A DNA stretch of 31,185 nucleotides from a virus (IMGVR_UViG_3300011113_000475:1-31185), one strand, 5' to 3'. Shown: positions 8,272 through 15,664, counted from the stretch's first letter. Notes: a model not told the origin generated them from the sequence alone. Numbers and translations are program-made.

Positions 8272-8280
8272 ATTATAGCA
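8272..8280 (-). promoter_or_regulatory. extended -10 promoter before portal gene
   Basis: On the minus strand these bases read TGCTATAAT, a perfect TATAAT with the extended TGn element. No good -35 is visible 16-18 bp upstream, which is acceptable for extended -10 promoters. Transcription would start around 8265, two or three bases before the portal ATG at 8263. Confidence 0.5.
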
Positions 8281-8289
8281 GTATAAGAA

Positions 8290-9990
8290 TCAGTAATATG
8301 ATCGCCTGATTTTGGGAGCCCGCTCTTCCTCTTCGTAGTCATCGTGCAGCGGCATGAACCGACCGGACCGATACCGCATGAGCGCCATGATCACGGTGTC
8401 CACGTAGTCGTCGTGATCGGCCCGCGGGAACAGCGCCACTTCTTCGAGAACGGCGTCAGCCCAGTCGCGAGGCGGGTACCAGACAAAGCCCTGCTCAAAG
8501 ATCGGGCTTACCGAATTGAGCCGCATCGTCTTATCGCCGGTCTGCCAAGTCGGAGTGTACGCCTGGATCGACAGCCCCATCTGGCGAAGTTCCTGGATTA
8601 GGGGCATGCCTGTCGCCTTGGCTTCGATGATGCAGGCGTCAGGCTTCCATTGGCGGTATTTCTCATGGGCCTTTTTCTTGAGCGCCGGGAAGTCAACTTG
8701 TCCCCGCCAAGCGTCAAGCAGGATGATGCCGGCGTTGCGGCCGCCGTTCTCCTTTGGCATATCGAATACACCCCAGGTGGTGACCGCGGAGTAGTCTGAG
8801 AGCGTCTTGGCGCTGAACGCCGTGTCCCAAGTCTGGATGATGTAGGTGCAGATCGGAGGCTTGGCGTCGAAATCGATTTCCCCGTTTTCGTCCATCCCCC
8901 AGCAGCGCCACTGATCCCGCGGGACGATGCTGCTCGTCTCGAGAATCGGGTTCTGCATATACTGCGCGTTCCAGCGCCACTTCACCATCGTGTGCTTGAT
9001 CTTGAGCAGTTCCTCGACCTTCCAAAACTCCGGCCACAGCGACTTCCACACGGGCTCGTTGTTCTCATCGATCTTCGGATTTCCGTATTCGTCCTCGTCG
9101 ATCAGCAGCGCGGGGAACTCAATGATCTCGTACTTCTCCGCATTGGGGTCGTTCTTCATCCGCTCAACGATCCGGCCAGTCATGTCGAACGGCGCCCATC
9201 GCTGCATGACCACCACGATGGATCCTCCCGGCTGGAGTCGGGCCCGCGCCTGGTTGAACCAGTTCCAGACCTGCTCGAAGTCTTCCTTCGTGGGCATGAC
9301 GTTCGACTTTTCACTGCCAATCGCCGACTGTTCGCCGTGCGGGTCGTCAACGATCAGGACATCAGCGCCGAACCCAACGGCGGTCGCCGTGGTCGAGGTA
9401 CCAAGGTAGTAGCCGCCTTGGCGCGTCTTGAACTTCGTCTTGGCTTTTGTGTCAGTGGAGAGCTTGAAGTCCGGAAACACGTCCGCGTATTCCGGACGGG
9501 CAATGGTGTCCTTTACAGCCTGACCGAACTTCTCAACCAGCTGCATCGTACAAGATGCCTGGATGATCTGCTTGGTGGGGTTTTTCCCGAGATACCACGC
9601 TGGAAAGCGCACCGAGATCTGCTCGGACTTGCCGTGCCGGGGCGCGATGTTGATCACCACCCGGACCGGTTCACCGCGGTCAATGCGGTGGAATACATCG
9701 GCCAGCTTGCGAAGGTGAGGCCCGTCGATGTAGCCGGGGTAGACGTGCTTGACGAAAGCGTTGAAATCAACGATGCACTGGTCCCGCCGGTAGAGGGTGC
9801 GGAAGTTCTCCAGCTGCTGAAGAACCTCTCCACGCTTCTCCTCCGGCAAGGCGCGGAAGCGGGCGCTCAGTTCGCCGGCAGGGTTGCGGATCGCAGCATT
9901 CAGCCTTGCGATCATGCTGCGGACATTTTCCAGTCGCTTCTGCGCCTGCGCGTGCAGCGACAGTTCTGGCTCTTTCTTCTTGCGCTTCAT
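8290..9990 (-). CDS. terL: terminase large subunit (ATPase-nuclease)
   Basis: The 566-aa product is the motor that packages and cuts phage DNA. The ATPase domain has a Walker A variant APRHGKSE at residues 116-123 and a Walker B VLIVDDPH at 211-218, with a coupling-type segment around VVVMQRWAP (259-267). The nuclease domain has the RNase H-like acidic residues: TWDTAF with D389, EAKATG with E456, and DHDDYVD with D526/D528/D531. The N-terminal 60 residues are basic and helical. Length is normal for large terminases. It is the first gene of the leftward head operon; a TATATT box lies 11 bases before the ATG, with no clear Shine-Dalgarno. A TerS-like gene is not adjacent but at 25512-26159. 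Confidence 0.93.
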   Translation of the reverse strand: MKRKKKEPELSLHAQAQKRLENVRSMIARLNAAIRNPAGELSARFRALPEEKRGEVLQQLENFRTLYRRDQCIVDFNAFVKHVYPGYIDGPHLRKLADVFHRIDRGEPVRVVINIAPRHGKSEQISVRFPAWYLGKNPTKQIIQASCTMQLVEKFGQAVKDTIARPEYADVFPDFKLSTDTKAKTKFKTRQGGYYLGTSTTATAVGFGADVLIVDDPHGEQSAIGSEKSNVMPTKEDFEQVWNWFNQARARLQPGGSIVVVMQRWAPFDMTGRIVERMKNDPNAEKYEIIEFPALLIDEDEYGNPKIDENNEPVWKSLWPEFWKVEELLKIKHTMVKWRWNAQYMQNPILETSSIVPRDQWRCWGMDENGEIDFDAKPPICTYIIQTWDTAFSAKTLSDYSAVTTWGVFDMPKENGGRNAGIILLDAWRGQVDFPALKKKAHEKYRQWKPDACIIEAKATGMPLIQELRQMGLSIQAYTPTWQTGDKTMRLNSVSPIFEQGFVWYPPRDWADAVLEEVALFPRADHDDYVDTVIMALMRYRSGRFMPLHDDYEEEERAPKIRRSYY

Positions 9991-10055
9991 TAAATCGGAT
10001 TAATATACTTGCGGTACTTCATTCAGTATGAGACGATCTAACCATGAAGGACGGA
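9991..10055. promoter_or_regulatory. divergent promoter region between late and early genes
   Basis: This short AT-richer gap separates the leftward TerL and rightward early genes. On the minus strand it holds TATATT, a plausible -10, 11 bases before the TerL ATG. No convincing -35/-10 pair was found for the plus direction by eye. It is the only place from which both large transcription units could start, so it is a likely regulatory switch. Confidence 0.4.
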
Positions 10056-10184
10056 ATGATTAAACTGCAAGCGCCCATACCGGAGGCCCTGCAACACCAG
10101 CTTCGCATAGAAGCCGCAAAGCGCGGTATCCCGTTTTGGGAACTGATTCGCAGGATCCTGTGGAACTGGGAGAAGGCCATATGA
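10056..10184 (+). CDS. ribbon-helix-helix small protein, putative regulator
   Basis: The frame gives 42 aa from the ATG at 10056, preceded by AAGGA; an upstream ATG at 10044 would add four residues. The sequence MIKLQAPIPEALQHQLRIEA continuing with AKRGIPFWELIRRILWNW has the plan of a CopG/Arc ribbon-helix-helix domain: a short strand, helix, RGI-type turn, second helix. Such proteins bind DNA as dimers through the N-terminal strand. Its position at the divergent switch suggests it represses or activates early or late transcription. The next start overlaps its stop (ATATGA). The fold is read from pattern, not from a search. Confidence 0.55.
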   Translation: MIKLQAPIPEALQHQLRIEAAKRGIPFWELIRRILWNWEKAI

Positions 10185-10333
10185 CGGAGTTGATCCTCAG
10201 CGTTATCAGCATCGCAGTCGGATGCGGCGTGATGGCGTATGCTGCGGCAGAGACCCACAGCATATTGCAGGGGCTGGCCGGCGCCTTCTTGGCGGCTGCC
10301 GGTTGCGTGCTCGCAGGGAAAGCGAATGAATAG
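10181..10333 (+). CDS. small membrane protein, 50 aa
   Basis: The frame starts at the ATG at 10181, which overlaps the previous stop. MTELILSVISIAVGCGVMAY and a second hydrophobic stretch (LAGAFLAAAGCVLAG) suggest two membrane helices joined by AAETHSILQG. No holin-specific motif can be claimed, although two-helix small proteins include holins. Function is unknown. Confidence 0.55.
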   Translation: MTELILSVISIAVGCGVMAYAAAETHSILQGLAGAFLAAAGCVLAGKANE

Positions 10334-10484
10334 CCTTTCCGATATTGAGTGCGAGGAAACTCGCCGAACGATCCGTCGCGTGCTCCTGGACATGGAGCGC
10401 AAGAAGCACCAGAAGATTGTGTGCTCTCTCATCGGAATCATCCTGATTCAGTCAGCGGTTATCCTGATCCTCGCATTGCAGTAA
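10326..10484 (+). CDS. small single-span membrane protein, 52 aa
   Basis: The start is taken as the ATG at 10326 that overlaps the preceding gene by eight bases. The N-terminal 30 residues are charged (MNSLSDIECEETRRTIRRVL) and helical, and the C-terminus is one hydrophobic helix (IVCSLIGIILIQSAVILILA). It probably sits in the inner membrane with its N-terminus in the cytoplasm. Together with its neighbour it could form an accessory membrane pair; function unknown. Confidence 0.5.
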   Translation: MNSLSDIECEETRRTIRRVLLDMERKKHQKIVCSLIGIILIQSAVILILALQ

Positions 10485-10535
10485 CGCGAGGTGGCCGGCC
10501 AGATCTCAAACGGGTATACCCGGAGGAGAGGCGGC

Positions 10536-10631
10536 GTGGATTCCGCTGGCCGGCTTCTTGGCGTCACTGCCAGCCGTCCTATGGACGGTATCAAAAAAAT
10601 AAGGAGGATCCGGACGAAAAAACACGACTAG
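10536..10631 (+). CDS. possible 31-aa basic peptide
   Basis: A GTG at 10536 follows GGAGGAG with good spacing and opens a 31-residue frame rich in Lys and Arg at its end (DGIKKIRRIRTKKHD). The 214-bp gap in which it lies otherwise contains a GCCCCC/GGGGGC inverted repeat near 10655-10680 and the ribosome binding site of the exonuclease gene. It may be a small DNA- or RNA-binding peptide, or an upstream leader; support is only the ribosome site and composition. Confidence 0.2.
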   Translation: MDSAGRLLGVTASRPMDGIKKIRRIRTKKHD

Positions 10632-10698
10632 AACGATTGGCCGACCCGACTACCGAGCCCCCGGTCCCACGGCTGGGGGCAAATGAAGAGAGGAGATT

Positions 10699-11619
10699 AT
10701 GGACAGAAAAGGATTCATCGGTGGCTCCGACCTGGGCCACATCGTCAACGCCCCGCCCTACGGCTGCGCCCGCAAGCTCTGGTACCAAAAACGCGGAATC
10801 CAGCCGGACTACCAGGTGGAGTTTCGCGGCCATCTAATTCGCGGCACCAAACTCGAACCACTCATCGTCGAGGAGTACCAGGAGCGCACGGGCCGAAAGG
10901 TGCGGCGCACTGGCTCACGCTTCGGCGAGGAGGACTGGCAGGCCGGGGCGATGGACCGGATGATTATCGGCGACGAGCGCGGGCCGGGCGTCCTCGAATG
11001 CAAAACCGCAAATGAGCGGGCGTTCCGGTCGTTTATGCGGGAAGGGCTACCGCTCGGCTACCAGCTTCAGATCCAATGGTATATGGGTCTGGCTGGCTAC
11101 AAGTGGGGCGCGTTTGCGGTGTTGGAGCCGTCAAACTGGCGCTTCGAGACTTTCGAGGTGTCGTTCGATTCGGCGGCCTACGAATTAGTCCGCGAGATGG
11201 CAACGCAGTTCTGGGCCATGGTCGGCGGCTGCGGGGAACCGGATCGCCTACCGGTATCAGACAAGCGGTGCGGCAAGTGCGAGTACCGGCATAGCTGTCA
11301 AGGCGCCGCCTTATTGGAACGCGTTGACGTGGACGAGGACGCCGAGACCATCGCGGGCCTTGGTAGCATTGCCGCCGAGTATCTGGCCCTTCGCGACGTT
11401 CGTGACGAGGCGGAAGAGGCCATGGAGGCATTGAAGGCCGACGCGGCCGCCATGATCGGAGACGCGCCAGGCGGGGTGGCTCCGGGTTACCGGATCAGCT
11501 ACAAGCCGCAAATTTCGCAGCGGGTGGATACCGCTGCGCTCAAGAAGTTTTACCCGGACATCTACGCGAAGGTGATCAAGCCCAGCGTCAGCCGTCCGTT
11601 CCGCGTGTTCCCGGCGTGA
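10699..11619 (+). CDS. YqaJ/Cas4-like exonuclease with probable Fe-S cluster
   Basis: The 306-aa product is a predicted PD-(D/E)XK exonuclease of the viral recombinase type. Motifs in order: GGSD at 8-11; RGTKLEPLIVEEY with E53; D86; VLECK with E100 and K102; then YQLQIQWY with Q124 and Y128 (QxxxY motif of RecB-type nucleases). Four cysteines, C23 (YGCARKLWY) and C191, C194 and C200 (CGKCEYRHSC), match the one-plus-three arrangement that holds a 4Fe-4S cluster in Cas4 and AddB-like nucleases. The C-terminal 100 residues are an extra helical domain. The RecT-like gene follows at once, so it likely resects DNA ends to feed strand annealing. AGAGGAGATT precedes the ATG. Confidence 0.85.
   Translation: MDRKGFIGGSDLGHIVNAPPYGCARKLWYQKRGIQPDYQVEFRGHLIRGTKLEPLIVEEYQERTGRKVRRTGSRFGEEDWQAGAMDRMIIGDERGPGVLECKTANERAFRSFMREGLPLGYQLQIQWYMGLAGYKWGAFAVLEPSNWRFETFEVSFDSAAYELVREMATQFWAMVGGCGEPDRLPVSDKRCGKCEYRHSCQGAALLERVDVDEDAETIAGLGSIAAEYLALRDVRDEAEEAMEALKADAAAMIGDAPGGVAPGYRISYKPQISQRVDTAALKKFYPDIYAKVIKPSVSRPFRVFPA
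11171..11191 (+). repeat. 21-bp exact repeat, copy 1
   Basis: These 21 bases, inside the exonuclease gene where they encode AAYELV, occur again in the same orientation in the non-coding spacer at 27253-27273. Identity stops abruptly at both edges. See findings. Confidence 0.7.
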
Positions 11620-11635
11620 CGGGGAAGAGGAGAAC

Positions 11636-12340
11636 ATGAGCACACTCACAGAACAGATCCAGGCGGCGCAACCCGCTGCCGCGCCAGAGCAGACGAAGCG
11701 GTCGCTTTTGGATGACATCACCGACGCGACCCTGAAGAGCCGCGCCGACCAACTCCGCATCGATGCCTTTGAGGCCGGGCGGCGGGCGCAGGCGCTGGGC
11801 ATTCCTGCGCCGCAGATCGAGCTGAAGTATATGTATGGGCGGGACTACGGATTCAACGAGGCGCAGTCGCTTCAGTTCATCCACCTAATTCCGCAGGGCG
11901 GGATGCTAATTCCGGCCCTGCATTACAAGGGCCGCGCGGTCCTGCTGCGGCGCGGTGGCTACAACTGGAAGGTGGTCGAGCACACGGAGAAGGCGAGCGA
12001 GTACGCCTTCTATTTCATGGGCGAGCCCATGACCGACGAGGCCGGCAAGCCGCTGCGGATCCGGTACACGCTCGACGACGCCACGCGCAGCGGGCTGGTG
12101 GCGCGGTCGCGCGGCAAGGATAACAAACCCGGCACCTACGACCAGTTCGGGCACGAGATGCTGTTTGCGCGGATGCTGTCACGGTTCCACGCCTTCCACG
12201 CGTCCGAGGTCGCGGGCGGCGCAGCGGTCGATACCAGCGACTCGCTGATTCAGTCGGTGGTCGAGGAGACCGAATCCCGCATGGGAGCCGCCACCGTCTT
12301 GGCTGACAAGTTGGCCGAAATCAAGGGGGCCGCTGAATGA
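11636..12340 (+). CDS. RecT-like single-strand annealing protein
   Basis: The 234-aa product is predicted to coat single-stranded DNA and anneal complementary strands. The order of features fits RecT-type proteins: a Gln/Ala-rich start, ALGIPAPQIELKYMYGRDYG, a central LHYKGRAVLLRRGGYNWKVV beta unit, and a late helix GTYDQFGHEMLFARMLSRFH, corresponding to the family's 'K....mm.r.a..r'. It lies between an exonuclease and an SSB-like gene, the classic synexp pair plus helper. GAGGAG precedes the start. The C-terminal 40 residues (VEETESRMGAATVLADKLAE) are helical. Confidence 0.78.
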   Translation: MSTLTEQIQAAQPAAAPEQTKRSLLDDITDATLKSRADQLRIDAFEAGRRAQALGIPAPQIELKYMYGRDYGFNEAQSLQFIHLIPQGGMLIPALHYKGRAVLLRRGGYNWKVVEHTEKASEYAFYFMGEPMTDEAGKPLRIRYTLDDATRSGLVARSRGKDNKPGTYDQFGHEMLFARMLSRFHAFHASEVAGGAAVDTSDSLIQSVVEETESRMGAATVLADKLAEIKGAAE

Positions 12341-12744
12341 TCGCACGATCTCTGAAAGATAAAGAATGGTACGACATCCGCATCGTTGGACTGCGGAAGG
12401 TCGAAGTCGGTCACAACGCGAGCCCAGCGATCGAGGTCGTCGTGCGGTTTGCCGACGACTCGCAGAGCAGCACGAATCTGTTCCTGACGCCGAAGGCAAT
12501 TGCAGGCACGCGCAAGCGGCTCCAGGCCATCGGCGCGACCGATAGCGACCTCGCTGGCGACGACTGGCTACGGAAGCTGAATCTGCGACTGGCGGACGCG
12601 CAGGCATCAGTCGTGGCGAACGCCGACGAGTACGGCGTTAAGCTGAACGGCCCGTTCCCGCGCGGCGGTGGTTCGGCGGCGCGGGAAGTCGAGGCAGGGC
12701 CTTCGCCGTTCGCGGCGATTGGCGACCAGGACGTGCCGTTTTAG
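12337..12744 (+). CDS. SSB-like protein with acidic C-terminal tip
   Basis: The 135-aa product has a beta-rich N-terminal part (WYDIRIVGLRKVEVG, then AIEVVVRFADDSQSSTNLFL) and a helical middle, and ends GDQDVPF. That tip resembles the DDDIPF tail with which bacterial SSBs recruit partners. With the exonuclease and annealase just upstream, a single-strand binding or recombination-helper role is likely. The start overlaps the RecT-like stop (ATGA). The body is not a recognisable OB-fold by eye, so the tail and the context carry the call. Confidence 0.55.
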   Translation: MIARSLKDKEWYDIRIVGLRKVEVGHNASPAIEVVVRFADDSQSSTNLFLTPKAIAGTRKRLQAIGATDSDLAGDDWLRKLNLRLADAQASVVANADEYGVKLNGPFPRGGGSAAREVEAGPSPFAAIGDQDVPF

Positions 12745-12753
12745 GCACCCAGC

Positions 12754-12773
12754 CGGGGCGGGAAGCCGCCCCG
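12754..12773. other. hairpin after recombination genes
   Basis: An 8-bp stem (CGGGGCGG with CCGCCCCG) closes a 4-nt loop just after the SSB-like stop and before the AAGGAGG of the next gene. There is no U-run. It may protect or process the upstream message, separating the recombination genes from the small-gene series. Confidence 0.4.
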
Positions 12774-12789
12774 TATCCAAGGAGGAAAC

Positions 12790-12972
12790 ATGGAAATCAT
12801 CGGAGCGATTGCGGTCCTCGCCGTCTGCGCGTTGGCTCTTGCACTGCACCAGCACGGCCGGGCAAGCATCTGGCTAGTGATCGCCACACGCGCGAAGGCA
12901 AACTACGAAGCGGCGCTGCTGCGGGAGCGGCGCACGGCAGAACTGAAGGCGGAATGGGAGGTGGCGCGGTGA
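12790..12972 (+). CDS. small membrane protein with charged tail, 60 aa
   Basis: AAGGAGG lies seven bases before the ATG. The N-terminus is one membrane helix (MEIIGAIAVLAVCALALALH) followed by a second, weaker hydrophobic patch and a charged coiled-coil-like tail (LRERRTAELKAEWEVA). Spanin inner-membrane subunits look like this, but no partner lipoprotein is seen, so function is left open. Confidence 0.55.
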   Translation: MEIIGAIAVLAVCALALALHQHGRASIWLVIATRAKANYEAALLRERRTAELKAEWEVAR

Positions 12973-13139
12973 AGCCAGGGGACATTGCGATTGAGGCCGT
13001 GGGGTTTGCAATCCGCATGTGGCTGGCCGTGTTTGTTTTTTGCCAGATTGACTTGGTTAATGGCCGGCCATACGAGCAAGCGATGGGCGCCGGCATGATC
13101 TTTCTGTTGATGAACTCGGATAGAGGGGGCAAGGCATGA
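12969..13139 (+). CDS. small membrane protein, 56 aa
   Basis: The GTG at 12969 overlaps the previous stop (GTGA). The product MKPGDIAIEAVGFAIRMWLA contains a hydrophobic helix with aromatic residues (MWLAVFVFCQIDLV) and a second short one (MGAGMIFLLM). It is part of the translationally coupled series; function unknown. Confidence 0.5.
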   Translation: MKPGDIAIEAVGFAIRMWLAVFVFCQIDLVNGRPYEQAMGAGMIFLLMNSDRGGKA

Positions 13140-13390
13140 CCATCGACGACTGGAGAGCACGATATGACCAACTGAACGCCGAAACCGACCGGCTGCGGGC
13201 CGAGGTCGAGCGGCTGCGGGAGGACGCGGCGAGGAATAGGTGGTGCGAAGAGAAGAAGGCCACCGTATCGTACAACGGCATCACGCAGAAGTGGACGGTT
13301 ATCGCTGATGAGCCGATGCCGTGGCGTCGCCGCTACTTTGACTCGCCCGACCGCAACGCCGCCATCGATGCGGCGCGGGGGGTGAAATGA
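13136..13390 (+). CDS. coiled-coil protein, 84 aa, unknown
   Basis: The ATG overlaps the previous stop. Residues 5-35 form a leucine-zipper-like coiled coil (LNAETDRLRAEVERLREDAA), followed by a compact C-terminal part (ATVSYNGITQKWTVIADEPM). Similar short 'zipper plus small domain' proteins are frequent in early phage operons. Function is unknown; dimerisation is likely. Confidence 0.55.
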   Translation: MTIDDWRARYDQLNAETDRLRAEVERLREDAARNRWCEEKKATVSYNGITQKWTVIADEPMPWRRRYFDSPDRNAAIDAARGVK

Positions 13391-13785
13391 TGCACATAGC
13401 ACTGAGCGCCGCGCTGTTTGAGATTGAGCAGCTTCGGGCCGAGCGGGATGCGGCGCAGGCCGAGGCGGCGCGGGCGGTGGAGGCGCTGCGGCGGTGCCAC
13501 GAAGGCGCCGCGCGGCAACTGGCACAGCCCCGAGATAACGACAACGACCAGTACGCGCTGACGGCTATCGCGACCGATTGCGAGGCGGTCTTGGCGACTC
13601 AGGGTTCCGCCCTCTACTGGCTCACCCAGCAGCGCCGGGAGGCGGCGGTGGAGGCACTGGAGAAGCTGGTAACAGATCTTCGGCAGGATCCGTGGGGAAC
13701 AACACTGCATGATATCGATTCGTTGCGGAACATTCTTCGCACCCGCGCCGCCGCGCTTCGGGCTGGGGAGGTGCCGAATGAGTAA
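13387..13785 (+). CDS. helical protein, 132 aa, unknown
   Basis: Two adjacent ATGs (13387, 13390) overlap the upstream stop. The N-terminal third is a coiled coil (LFEIEQLRAERDAAQAEAAR), and the rest is helical with LVTDLRQDPWG near the C-terminus. The end of the protein overlaps the next gene. It resembles other hydrophilic helical proteins of this series and may share ancestry with the 13778 product. No domain recognised. Confidence 0.5.
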   Translation: MMHIALSAALFEIEQLRAERDAAQAEAARAVEALRRCHEGAARQLAQPRDNDNDQYALTAIATDCEAVLATQGSALYWLTQQRREAAVEALEKLVTDLRQDPWGTTLHDIDSLRNILRTRAAALRAGEVPNE

Positions 13786-14035
13786 CCACGCGGAGCGGCT
13801 GCGGGAGATGGCGGCGGGGTGGCAGCAATCTGCTCGTTACGAGGAGCAGCTTAATGCGGGTCTGAGCCTACACAGCGGCGCGATGATAAGCATGAAGCAA
13901 AACATCGCCCACTATCGAGCCCATGCCGCCGCCCTCCTCGCCGGAGCGGAGGCGCTGGAGCGGCTGGAGGCGATGGAATCAGCGAGTTCGACCATGTCAC
14001 CGAAGTCGGCTTCGGTGAGTGAGGAGGGGAAATGA
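13778..14035 (+). CDS. helical protein, 85 aa, unknown
   Basis: The start is the ATG at 13778, overlapping the preceding stop. MSNHAERLREMAAGWQQSAR and a later run AHAAALLAGAEALERLEAME are amphipathic helices. The opening 'HAERLREMAA' is echoed by 'KAARLEEMAA' in the next gene, which suggests the two neighbours are diverged duplicates or share a module. The C-terminus is Ser-rich. Confidence 0.5.
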   Translation: MSNHAERLREMAAGWQQSARYEEQLNAGLSLHSGAMISMKQNIAHYRAHAAALLAGAEALERLEAMESASSTMSPKSASVSEEGK

Positions 14036-14430
14036 CGAACGAACAGAAGGCCGCAAGGCTAGAGGAGATGGCGGCGAACCGTGAAGCCGACTCCCGAGGC
14101 CTGCACGACCTGCACGACCTAGCTGAGAAACTGGGGCTGTCTGAGCTACAGAAGCAAAAGGCGGTCACCATGGCCATGGCTGACGCCGACGCCGCCATCC
14201 TCCGCGAGGCGGCGGCTGTGATGCGGGAGCGGGGAACGGTGCAGTGGGACACGGAAGGCGGCGCTGCCAAGAACGGGCTATACCTCTGGGCTGGCCCAGT
14301 CCGCAATGGGTTTGCCTCGTTGGTGCTAAAAGGCAAGAAGCGACTCCATATGGACTGGCACCCCACCCTCAAAGCCGCCCAGATCGCCGCCGTGGCGTGG
14401 GTGGATGAGCAGGAGGGGACCCATGTCTGA
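14032..14430 (+). CDS. unknown protein, 132 aa
   Basis: The ATG overlaps the upstream stop. The N-terminal half is helical (KAARLEEMAANREADSRGLH, then SELQKQKAVTMAMADADAAI), and the C-terminal half is a small beta-type unit (GLYLWAGPVRNGFASLVLKG) ending in a helix with AVAWVDEQEG. No family was recognised. Genes of this series are typical accessory early genes of large GC-rich phages. Confidence 0.5.
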   Translation: MTNEQKAARLEEMAANREADSRGLHDLHDLAEKLGLSELQKQKAVTMAMADADAAILREAAAVMRERGTVQWDTEGGAAKNGLYLWAGPVRNGFASLVLKGKKRLHMDWHPTLKAAQIAAVAWVDEQEGTHV

Positions 14431-14779
14431 TCACGAACTTGACGACAGCACACGGCGATGGGCCGTTGGGATCAGTGATCGACTTGGCCTTTGCCCATGC
14501 GGAACAGGAAAGGAATGGTCGGTAGTTCACGCCATTCTTCTCCGCGCAAAAAATCGCAATGCGTCGTTTTACAACGAAATGGCCGGAGTGCCTGGAGAAT
14601 GGGTCGAGTTCGCGGCAAAAGTGCTGGACAAAGCAGATTTGCTGGAGCACGGCGGGTCTATCGCGTGGGCTTGGCTGACCGGGGACGGCGAGAGGCTGCT
14701 CGAATACCTCGACGCCAACAACGGCGAGTGGGTGGATTGTGACCAACTTTATCTGAAGCCGGGGGAGCGCGATGTCTGA
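14423..14779 (+). CDS. unknown acidic protein, 118 aa
   Basis: The start is the ATG at 14423, supported by AGGAGGGG six bases upstream and by overlap with the preceding stop. The product has a CPCGTG motif near residue 24, a helical middle (EWVEFAAKVLDKADLLEHGG) and many aromatic residues (SIAWAWLTGDGERLLEYLDA). Function unknown. Confidence 0.5.
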   Translation: MSDHELDDSTRRWAVGISDRLGLCPCGTGKEWSVVHAILLRAKNRNASFYNEMAGVPGEWVEFAAKVLDKADLLEHGGSIAWAWLTGDGERLLEYLDANNGEWVDCDQLYLKPGERDV

Positions 14780-15032
14780 CGACAGCATACTCACGCTTCG
14801 CAAACCGGGCGAGGGAATGTGGCGCTTGGCCGCAACTGGCTGGCTGCTAGTCGGCGTAACCGTGCCGCCGGAGCCGGACGCGCCTGAAGTGGACAGTCGG
14901 TGCGGTCGGTGTGAAAGCGCCTTGGCCCGTGCGGCTCTGACGCGGCCCTTCGTTTTGAAGGGGGTTCACTGCGGCCATTGTGGCCGGGTGAGTCGGGTGA
15001 AGTGGGCGGATGAGTGGGAGGGGGGTATATGA
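14772..15032 (+). CDS. zinc-ribbon-like small protein, 86 aa
   Basis: The ATG overlaps the previous stop. Two CxxC pairs (CGRC and CGHC), 23 residues apart, in the C-terminal half suggest one structural zinc site, as in zinc ribbons. The N-terminal part (MSDDSILTLRKPGEGMWRLA) is a short beta unit. The protein may bind nucleic acid or another protein; no family was recognised. Confidence 0.5.
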   Translation: MSDDSILTLRKPGEGMWRLAATGWLLVGVTVPPEPDAPEVDSRCGRCESALARAALTRPFVLKGVHCGHCGRVSRVKWADEWEGGI

Positions 15033-15253
15033 AAGCGACAAAGGTTGGCATCCGCGTAACGTGCGGCATCTGCGGGAGAACGAAGCAACCGCACGGACGA
15101 AGCGCTCCCATGGCGTCTAGTTATTGCGACGGCGATTGCGAGGGCTATAACGAAAATCCGAGGCCGGGATGCCTCTGGCCGGGGGAGACGGATGAGGACT
15201 TCGGGTTCCCGTGTTGCGACGCAGCGACTCGTCCGGTAGGCCAATGCGGATAA
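15029..15253 (+). CDS. cysteine-rich small protein, 74 aa
   Basis: The start is the ATG at 15029 overlapping the previous stop (ATATGA). Eight cysteines occur in CGIC, CDGDC, GCLW, CCDAA and the C-terminal GQCG, enough for one or two zinc sites. It follows another zinc-type protein and may be a partner. Function unknown. Confidence 0.5.
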   Translation: MKATKVGIRVTCGICGRTKQPHGRSAPMASSYCDGDCEGYNENPRPGCLWPGETDEDFGFPCCDAATRPVGQCG

Positions 15254-15375
15254 GTGACGACCGCCACACCGCCGCCGACCGCGACGATCTTGCGCGGGAG
15301 CAGCGGGAACAGAGACGGATGAGACAGGAGTATTTGGAGGATGAGCGAGACACATATGGAACAACAGAAGATTGA
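15244..15375 (+). CDS. small charged peptide, 43 aa
   Basis: An ATG at 15244 overlapping the previous stop opens MRISDDRHTAADRDDLAREQ..., almost entirely Arg, Glu, Asp and Gln, predicted as one long helix. It overlaps the start of the following gene by about 35 bases. Coupled starts make it plausible, but the composition could also arise by chance in GC-rich DNA. Confidence 0.3.
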   Translation: MRISDDRHTAADRDDLAREQREQRRMRQEYLEDERDTYGTTED

Positions 15376-15664
15376 GTTAGACGCGCTGGAGGCGGCGCTG
15401 GCGAAGGCTACGCCGGGCGAGTGGACCTTGGAGATGGACGGCCCAACCAACGACGATTCGCCGTGCGACGTGATTATCCCGGAGATCAACCGGATACTGC
15501 ACAGCACGGAGTGGGCCGACCCTGAGGACTTCGAGCAGGACGTAGCCAATGCTGAGTCCATCGTTGCCGCCCATAACGCCCTCCCCGTCCTCATCGCCGA
15601 GTTGCGGGAGTTGCGGGCCTACCGCGCTCAGACTGAGGCCATATTTGCCCCGGAGGCTCAGTGA
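15341..15664 (+). CDS. Ead/Ea22-like phage protein
   Basis: The 107-aa product shows the plan of Ea22-like early phage proteins: an opening helix (ELDALEAALAKATPGEW), a variable beta part, and an ending with ANAESIVAAHNALPVLIAEL. The latter pattern ('...fiaaa...~p.li~~L') is typical of that group, whose function is not established. The start may be the ATG at 15341 or the one at 15356. It belongs to the coupled early series. Confidence 0.55.
   Translation: MSETHMEQQKIELDALEAALAKATPGEWTLEMDGPTNDDSPCDVIIPEINRILHSTEWADPEDFEQDVANAESIVAAHNALPVLIAELRELRAYRAQTEAIFAPEAQ

Noticed and set aside
8992-9993. 333-codon plus-strand frame
   Set aside because: It is antisense to TerL, whose ATPase and nuclease motifs are clear.
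12790-12972. Lysis spanin or holin call
   Set aside because: Only a single membrane helix and charged tail are visible; no endolysin or outer-membrane partner is in the window.
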